64,000 nt of DNA from Gambelia wislizenii. Its lineage: Eukaryota; Chordata; Lepidosauria; Squamata; Crotaphytidae. Made by a program: the position numbers and the translations under genes. The DNA lies in contig JAUMIR010000004.1 in assembly GCA_030847615.1 (NCBI GenBank), forward strand, positions 87,327,001-87,391,000, read 5' to 3'. Below, one piece after another: positions 56,986 to 64,000 of this stretch. How positions within the stretch are numbered: position 1 is the stretch's first letter; the number at the start of each line of letters is the position of its first letter. The notes below the pieces were generated by a model. It was not told the origin of the DNA. It saw only the letters and a list, made by a program, of their open reading frames with translations, and did not search any database.

Positions 56986-58244
56986 TTCTCTAATTTTCTA
57001 GCTAATGTTCACCATTTCATAGATGCTGAGCATGACCAGTCCTCAATGGAGCTTTTGTAGAGTAGGGGTTATCCATTTAGATTTTTTCACGGGTATTTTT
57101 GTACTTCTACAAATATTCTGCCTAACCTATGTACACTTCCCTCTTGATTTTCAGTGGTCCTATTTTGAATCAAATCCTGTAAGCACTCACCACTTTTACA
57201 GGGTGTAAAATTCAGCACACTCCTACCAGATTGATGCTGAGTATGAATCTCACAATCAAGACATTACAGGGTCCTCGTTTATATAGTATGCAGTTTTCCA
57301 TTTAATCTACACAGTTTCTTGAGTATGTATTAATCAAATTGCTTTGGTATTAGGAACTGAATTTTCTAAAGTGCTGAAGAAAAATGCAGTGAAAGATACT
57401 GTGTAATCAAAGCTCTTTCCCAGGATGCCTTTTTTAAAGTATGTCCAGAAGCATACAATACGGTACAAGCACAGTATTAGGTCAAGAGGAGGTTTGAGAC
57501 AGATTCCCTTAATAATGAGACCCAATTTGAAATCCTTATAAAGGGTTGTAATATTCCATTCCTCTTTCCAAGTTTAAATAAACTTCAGGGTGAAGCTAGC
57601 ACACCACATATGGTAACAATGTGTTGCCAATTAACTTTGTAATTTTAGGGTTTTTTTCAGCAGTGTTGAGAAGCCTGAGTGAAATGGTTCAAGGCTGATA
57701 CCAAATCATTTCTTACAGCATTTAATAAACGGTTAAATGCAGGAACATCCTCCACATTGAGACTATAATTTTTGCCAGATGAATGTGGAAAAGACTGAGA
57801 GGTACAATAGCACATTGGCAGCAAAGATGGATGAAAGATCCATTCCAGAATGAGAGAATTGCTTTCTAGGTGGAATTACACTGAGAGTGAGGAACTTTCA
57901 GCGTGATATAACTGATATCTGTCTCTGGAATGGGAAGAAGACGACAAGCTGTTTAAATGAAACAGAGAAGAGCAGTCAGAGAGATCTCCCTCCTGATGCT
58001 GTCTATACTTGGGACATAAAATAAACCTGTGGCTACAGAACTTCAGTGACAGCTACTATGAAAGTACGGGATTGGAAGCACACCACCCCATAGCTAAAAC
58101 AACTGCTGTGTTTCCAAGGGCAATTCAAAGTGTTGGATATCATCTCTGAAGTCCAAGATGGTTTAGGAGGAGGCCTCTGACAGACCACCAACCCCTCCAT
58201 GAGCCTGTCAGCATATTAACATCCTCTACAGAGGTCGGGTTTTT
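56986..58244. other. Intronic sequence without genes
   Basis: No recognisable exon, RNA or repeat. Confidence 0.5.
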
Positions 58245-58610
58245 TTGGGTCCAAATCTGCATTTTATTGGAAAGAGAACAAGGACTTTTCCTGCTGCTAC
58301 ACCCAGACTTTGGAATGCTCTGCCAAAGGAAAGTTTGTTTTGCCCCCTCCTTATTTACCTTCTACCAGAGCATTAAGACCTTCCTGCTCAAAAAGCTTTT
58401 TGGCCTTTGGTCTCCATTACCTGGTCTTCCTATAACTAGTATGTAATCCTGCTATGTCTCTTATATTTTACTGCTGTTGGTTTAAATTCCTTTGTTTGCA
58501 GACGTGTTTTTTTTTCTTACACATTGTTGTTCTTTTATTATATATTTTAGTTCCATTCGCTTCCTTGAACTGTAAAAGGAAAGGTGGAATATACGTATTT
58601 TAAAATGAAG
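58245..58610 (+). mobile_element. L2-like LINE 3' remnant
   Basis: Reads TFPAATPRLWNALPKES and a decayed LLPEH-DLPAQKAFWPL, followed by a 3' UTR ending ctgtaaaaggaaaggtggaatata, in the pattern of the L2 3' end. Confidence 0.65.
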
Positions 58611-59805
58611 ATCACTTATACTTATTAACATCAAGATAGATCTTTGTTAATCTTTTCTTGTAGCACACTAATTTAAACTCTTCATCTTTTCTGTTCTTGC
58701 CACTATCATGCCAGCTATATACTGGAAACTACTGTTAGGAAATACAGTATCTATCTCACTGTGTGGTCTTGGGTAATTCATGAACTCAGCTTATGTTGTC
58801 ATTTCAGCTGGTTTGTTGCTCTGCTGATAAATGCCATCCATAGCAGTGGCTGAATTCAGCTGACATATACTGACTCTGGGCTCATGATCTGACTTATCTG
58901 CTGTAAATGTATATAGAGGTGTGGGGGGGGTTTCAGCCAGAGCCCAAACCATGAAATGTGTCTTGCTACAAATAGTTAGGGGGTGTTGAATGCAAATACA
59001 GGTAATAATACCCCAGGCAGGAGTATTGTAGTCCTGAAGAGAAGTATTTTTGAGTGGAAGAGCCAGGTCAGAGTAGTCAGACTCTTTCCTTACTATGTTT
59101 TTCTGCTCAAAATCATGCCTTCTTGAAATCCTTTTCCCCCTAGTGTGGTTCCAGATGCATATTTATCTTAGTAGATGCACACATTGAATTTCTTAGAAGG
59201 AAAAACAGCTTGCAGAATGGAATTTTGAACAGAATAATTTTTGATAGGAAAAGGGATAAGCACTTTGTCTTTCCCCTTTCACCACTTTTCCAGTCAAGAC
59301 TGCAGTTTTCCAAGACTGATTTTCATTGATGCACATACAAATCACAGAAAGTACTGTGGAAGGAAAGCCCAGGCAGCACAAAACCTATGTAGCTTCCAGA
59401 ATGGGGAAGTGAGCAGAAACAAGGGTTCAGGACCTAATCAGAGACAAAAAGACTCTTTCATCAGTGTAGAGCTCAGGGCATATAACAAGGGCAGCCATGA
59501 GATACACACAGCAGTAGTCTCCAGTAGTTCACTCTGTAGGCTGTGAGGCTGGGAAACATGAAATGGGAGTTCAGTCCCCATTGAGGCAGTGAGCCCTCAT
59601 CTTTTCTGTGCCTAGGGAAACAACAGTCATATCTGGTAAAAGAGACTCCAGCCCACACTTTAAGTTTCACAGAACTGTTTGCTAAGTATTCAGCCATAGC
59701 AGGAGTCAGCAATCATTATTATTATGGGGCATGTGTCTTCCCTCAGCCCCAAGACTCAGTCATAGATGCTAAGAAGATGAGGCATACAAGAGGAGCCCTA
59801 CCAGG
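58611..59805. other. Intronic sequence without genes
   Basis: Nothing recognised with confidence. Confidence 0.5.
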
Positions 59806-59910
59806 TACAGCAGCTTACATTTTGTATTCTGAAGGTTCCTGGTTCAAATTCCAAGTGACAACAAATCACAGTAGGAAGCAGTAAGAGTCTTTCACCAAGG
59901 AAACAATAAG
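59806..59910 (+). mobile_element. Degraded tRNA-derived SINE-like sequence
   Basis: Contains 'tattctgaaggttcctggtt' and 'caaattccaagtgaca', a B-box-like ggttcaaattcc in the same context as the SINE remnant at 27640-27785. Too decayed to name. Confidence 0.4.
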
Positions 59911-59994
59911 TATGAACAAATCACCTAGTCCTGCATGGAACAAAGAACCATTTTCAGCCACCTCTTCCTCTGAATCTGATAACATACGCAGCTA

Positions 59995-60985
59995 ACTACC
60001 CTTATTGTTGCTCTGGAGACCTGTGCAAGTAGTGGCAGTTTGGGACCAGGAAAGGGCAAAGAATGGCAAATTTGCTAACCTTCCACCCCACTGCCTGAGG
60101 CGAGATGATTGCCTTACCAAGGCTAATGGCAGGTCCAGGCCAGCCGTTCTGCTCATGCATCCTTGCTGTAAGCAGAAGAGGATTGTGGCACGGCCAGCCA
60201 CCCCCTCTATCCAGCCCTCCTGCCCCACCCCCATGGCCACCCCACCCTGTCTTTGTAACCTGGCTGGGAGGGTGGCCATGTGGTGAGCCCATGGACGCTG
60301 CCGTCTTCCCGTCTCCTTCCCAGCAGCCTTAGCTGCTGGGAGGGAGAAAAGGGAAGCGAGCCAATCAGGAGCTGGCCTGCCTGGCCCTGATTGACTCAAA
60401 AAGGGCAGGAATCTGGGCTTAAAAGGCCGTGCACAGGGCCCGCCCAGAATTGAGGCAGCGACAGAGATGGCGGCTGGGCGCTCCATCGCGGCCTTGCGGA
60501 GACCTGCCCACCCTCCCTGTATTATTACATTTTATGTCGCAATTTGTGGGAGGATGTAATGGGTCATGATAAGGTTTGGAGGTACAGGGGTCTCATCTCC
60601 ATCAAGTTCAAGTTCAAGGGAAGCCCCTCCTACATTTGCTAATATGAACTTGTTTACAGGGGAGGAGGGATAGTCGAGCGGGCGGCCTGGCCATTGGTTC
60701 TTTCCTCCAAAGGGGGTCGGGATGGACCGACCCACAACATTGCCCACATGGATGGGCAATGAGGAGATCACGACCCATACATTGCCGCCAACCATTTAGC
60801 TTGAAAGTTGCGGCCAATTTATTGCCAAATATGTATCTATCTTAAATATGTATCTACTCTACATTTACTAACCTGTACTTAACCATGTATTCCGAATATG
60901 TAACCAATACAAAGTCAAAAGAAACTGCTTGTTTGTGTGTTATTCAGGAGGGCGGAGGGGCTGTATGGTCTGGGTCCGCAAAGCC
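59995..60985 (+). mobile_element. Non-autonomous Ngaro-like element (C)
   Basis: About 1 kb with no coding capacity. Its first half contains ccaatcaggagctggcctgc ... ctgattgactc, a ttaaaagg TATA-like site and gcgacagag, matching the leader of Ngaro-like B (51091-51200). Its second half (60555-60985) aligns with B's 3' region. It therefore looks like an internally deleted relative carrying both ends and depending on enzymes from full-length copies. The left boundary is approximate. Confidence 0.68.
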
Positions 60986-61599
60986 TCATGTGTGTTTGGC
61001 CAGTCTGGAGGTCCTGCACTTTGCCAACTGAATGCTTATCTTCATGCAGAGATGAGTGACTCCCCCCAAGTGTGGGAGATACTGTAGCATGCTACTGATA
61101 GAAGGAGTGTTAGAACAATACAGTTCATATTTAGAGATGAATAAATCTGTCAGATTCACTTTCTCACACATTCAGTTTTTGAACATCTTAAGTTCTTTCT
61201 GTCAAATTTATGGAGAAATTTGTTAATTTGGGGAAGTTCTTATCGAAAGAACCAAATTAAATTCTCATACCTTTGTAATTCAGAAACATTATTCACATAT
61301 AGCAAAAAAAGGTGCTGGGGAGAGTCATGGGAGAGAGACTTAAAGCATTTCTACCTTCCAATATGTTCCCCCCTCCCTTGCTTACCTGGGTGGAGTGCAC
61401 TGTCTTGGTACCCCCAGTTGTCAGAGTGGAGTGGGCTTGAGGCTTTGTATTTAAAATTCGAAAGCAAATTACTTGTTCAGGTGAAAGGCAGAAGTTTGCT
61501 TGGCTTCCCATTGTCTTACAAGCCTAAGTTGTTTTTTGCAAAGCACTTCCTTGGTGGAATAGACTGAATTTTTCCCAGTTTCCAGTCACAGAAATCCTC

Positions 61600-61755
61600 C
61601 ATTCTGAGCATTAAGTATACATACAGTAGCGTGAAGCCAGAAATCTGACACCAGCAAGATTGCATAATATAGACAAGAATAACTCTAAATATTGTTGGAG
61701 AGGTTGTCAAGAAATAAGTACATATATGCATATATGGTGGAATTGTAAATAAGTA
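61600..61755 (+). mobile_element. L1 LINE ORF2 3' part, left piece
   Basis: Reading gives TPARLHNIDKNNSKYCWRGC and YMHIWWNC, the L1 ORF2 C-terminal cysteine-bearing region. It breaks at TA 61754-61755 where a Tigger-like element is inserted. Includes an in-frame stop shortly before the break. Confidence 0.8.
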
Positions 61756-62773
61756 CAGTCGTCCCTTCACATTCGCGGGGGTTACGTTCCACGGACCCCC
61801 ACGAATGTGAAAAATCCGCGAATAACGACTGCCCTCCCCCTCCCCCACCATAGCGACCATGGGGCCTCCGGAGGCCCCATAGTCGCTTTCCCCAGCCTCC
61901 CCACTCCCTTCCTAGGCCTTCCCAGGGCCTCCAGGACCCTCCCAAGGCCCCGTGGATGCCTCCCCAGACCTCCCCCCTCCCGCCCAAGCCCTCAACTGGG
62001 CCTCCGGAGAGTGTCCGGAGGCCCCGTGGAGGCCTCCCCGGCCCTCCCCACTCCCTCCCCGGGCCTCCCCCCTCCCTCCCCGGGCATTCCCCCCTCCCTC
62101 CCCGGTACTCCCCAAGGCCTTCGTGGGGCCTGGCAAGGACCCGCGGAGGCCTCCCAGGTCCTTCCCCCTCCCTCCCAAGACCTTCACGGGGGCCCCGGAG
62201 GGTCTCTGAAGGCCCCGCGGAGGCTTTCCAAGCCCTCCCCCCTCCCTCCCAAGGCCTTTGTGGGGCCTAGCAAGGCCCCGCGGAGGCCTCCCCAGGCCTT
62301 CCCCCCTCTCTCCCCGGGCCTCCCCCTCCCTCCCCGGGCCTTCCCCCCTCCCTCCCTGGGCCTTCGTGGGGCCTAGCAAGGCCCCGCAGAGGCCCCCCTC
62401 CCTCCCCGGGTCTTCGTGGGGCCTAGCAAGGCCCCGCGGAGGCCTCCCCGGTACTCCCCAAGGCCTTCGTGGGGCCTTGCAAGGCCCCGCGGAGGCCTCC
62501 CCGCTCCTTCCCCCTCCCTCCCAAGACCTTCGCGGGGCCTCCGGAGGGTCTCCGAAGGCCCCGCGGAGGCTTTCCAAGCCCTCCCCCCTCCCTCCCAAGG
62601 CCTTCGCAGGGCCTCCGGAGGGTCTCCGAAGGCCCTGTGGAGGCCTCCCCGGCCCTCCCCGCTCTGTCCCAGGGCTTTCACGGGGCCTCATGTCGTGGTT
62701 TGGGGGGGGGCTCTCAAAACCGCGAATAATCAAAACCGCGAATGTCAAGTTCGCGAATGTGGAGGGACAACTG
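61756..62773 (+). mobile_element. Tigger-like MITE with long GC-rich minisatellite
   Basis: 1,018 bp flanked by TA on both sides. The left end is cagtcgtcccttcacattcg and the right end cgcgaatgtggagggacaac + tg, near-perfect inverted repeats. About 830 bp in the middle is a C-rich minisatellite built on variants of ggccccgcggaggcctcccc and ccctccctccc. The long open frames in several phases are repeat artefacts. It has no transposase, so it would be mobilised in trans by a pogo/Tigger enzyme. Confidence 0.85.
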
Positions 62774-63385
62774 TACAGCAGTTTTGGGAAATGGTCTTTA
62801 TAGAAATAGAGAATATTTTGAATATAAATATAGAAAGGAAACCGAGCATAGCATTGATGTCAATTTATAATGGGGAGAATGGAAATCAAGCAGAAAAGGA
62901 TTTAATAACAAATTTATTAACGGCAGCAAGATTAATTATAGCAAGATACTGGAAAATGCAAATAAATGTACAAGTGGAGGAGTGGTATAAAGAAGTTTGG
63001 AAAATGGCAATAAATGATAAGTTAACATGTAGAATTAAAGTAAGAAGAGGAATATGGAAAGAAAGTGATTTTGATTAAATTTGGAAAGCATTTGTTTAAA
63101 AGGTATTACAGACAAAAGATGGGAGGTTACCTCCACGAGAAGAAATGAGATTCTGGAAAGATTAAGTAAGGGATAATGGCTCCGGTGAAGGGGAGCACTG
63201 AGGTGGGGGGGGGTAGGAGAATTAATATTCTTGAAAAGAATCATAGTAAAGAACTTATGTTAACTTTTGAAATTAGTTAATAGAAATATTGTGACATTTA
63301 TGGTAATATTATGTATTTTAGTAAATAAGTATTGATTGGATATTTTAATGTATGATTATAATTATTTAAAAAAGAAAGAAATCTG
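62774..63385 (+). mobile_element. L1 LINE ORF2 3' part, right piece
   Basis: Continues the L1 frame directly: QQFWEMVFIEIENILNINIE, SIALMSIYNGENGNQAEKDL, LLTAARLIIARYWKMQINVQ and EEWYKEVWKMAINDKLTCRI, the ORF2 C-terminal end, then a 3' UTR with an A-rich tail at about 63366-63385. Confidence 0.87.
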
Positions 63386-64000
63386 CAGCCCCATGCTAAG
63401 CATTCAGGCATCTGGTCTTCCTATGTGGGGTATCTGTACCTGTGGTTGTGTTCTCTGATTGGGTGTGTTGTCATGGTAATATGAATGGTCTGTTGTCTTT
63501 AAAGTGTTCCCCTCCCATTTAAGTCAGTGAGAAGGATATTCTTTGTGCCAAGTGTGAGGCTGGTGTAAATCAAGAGTTTGGATAACATACCTTTTGGACT
63601 ACAGCTCCCAGGATGCCTTGCCAATGTGACCACTAGCCATGGAAGAGATTATGGGACTAACAGTTGAGGGAATAGGTTCTTGGACCATGAACAATTATGT
63701 TAGATGTGTAGTTTCCTTTTCATAGGAACCTGTGTTGTATCAGACTGGCTATGGGTCTGAATTAGGTGCTATGTGAGCTATTTTTCCAAGAGCATATTGC
63801 AACTTCCTTGCTTGAGGATATCTAATCCAGGTTCTACCTTGAATATTATTCTCATGATTAAGATTGGATTGAATTGGACTTTTTGACTGGCAACCCTCAA
63901 AGAAGATCCTCTTTTCTTGGGGAAACACCTCATTTATATATTTTTTAAAAAACAGCTAGAATACTAAAGATAGCTGCATTGGTACATGAAGGTTTTTTTG
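63386..64000. other. Intronic sequence without genes
   Basis: No exon recognised. 'tggactacagctcccaggat' at about 63597 resembles the hAT core noted elsewhere but is isolated. Confidence 0.45.

Larger units (their letters stand above)
39378..64000 (+). other. ST3GAL3: Downstream ST3GAL3 intron (5' part)
   Basis: Starts gtaagt and extends beyond the window. I found no further ST3GAL3 exon, so it is at least 24.6 kb. It holds CR1, both large Ngaro-like copies, L2, L1 and Tigger-like elements. Confidence 0.8.

Noticed and set aside
61807..62803. Long Pro/Arg-rich open frames on both strands
   Set aside because: By-products of the GC-rich minisatellite inside a Tigger-like element; stop codons are rare in such sequence.
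1..64000. CRISPR arrays, operons, phage or bacterial mobile elements
   Set aside because: No regularly spaced direct repeats and no prokaryotic gene structure; the window is vertebrate intronic DNA.

Overview
The window is vertebrate nuclear DNA, most likely from a squamate reptile. Two exons of the host gene ST3GAL3 (a Golgi beta-galactoside alpha-2,3-sialyltransferase) lie on the + strand at 1560-1746 and 39231-39377. They have consensus splice sites and matching phase, and they are separated by a 37,484-nt intron. A second intron runs from 39378 past the end of the window. The squamate call rests on the repeat set: an ACA-type Sauria SINE, CR1, L2, L1 and RTE-like LINEs, DIRS and Ngaro-like tyrosine-recombinase retrotransposons, hAT and Tigger-like elements. 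There is no prokaryotic-style gene organisation. Apart from the two exons, all coding capacity belongs to transposable elements.

Layout. 1-5.4 kb: exon, a hAT element and hAT-like debris. 5.4-5.95 kb: RTE-like 3' fragment with a perfect target duplication. 6.2-13.9 kb: an old DIRS fragment whose gag is split by a younger, decayed 6.2-kb DIRS element. 14.9-18.3 kb: near-full-length RTE-like LINE on the - strand, with one frameshift between endonuclease and RT and a decayed C-terminus. 18.3-27.9 kb: mostly unremarkable intron with hAT, CR1 and L2 relics. 27.97-34.23 kb: a structurally complete DIRS element with open gag, RT/RNase H and tyrosine recombinase frames, inverted terminal repeats and an internal complementary region. 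35-38 kb: L2 and a cluster of Tigger-like elements. 38.9-39.4 kb: Sauria SINE and exon. 39.7-41.8 kb: CR1. 42.4-47 kb: truncated Ngaro-like element ended by a Tigger-like element. 50.2-57 kb: RTE fragment plus a 5.6-kb Ngaro-like element inserted into an L2. 58.2-63.4 kb: L2 remnant, short non-autonomous Ngaro-like element, and an L1 split by a GC-rich Tigger-like element.

How the parts work together. In the intact DIRS element, Gag would package RNA, RT/RNase H would copy it, the complementary region would template the missing ends to form a circle, and the tyrosine recombinase would insert that circle without target duplication. The most notable signal is a candidate 119-nt GT-AG intron at 30626-30744. 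Its removal would skip the gag stop and fuse Gag to RT in frame at phase 0. The decayed second copy keeps the same sites and phase (9477-9597). All identifications were made by reading the sequence; no database search was run.
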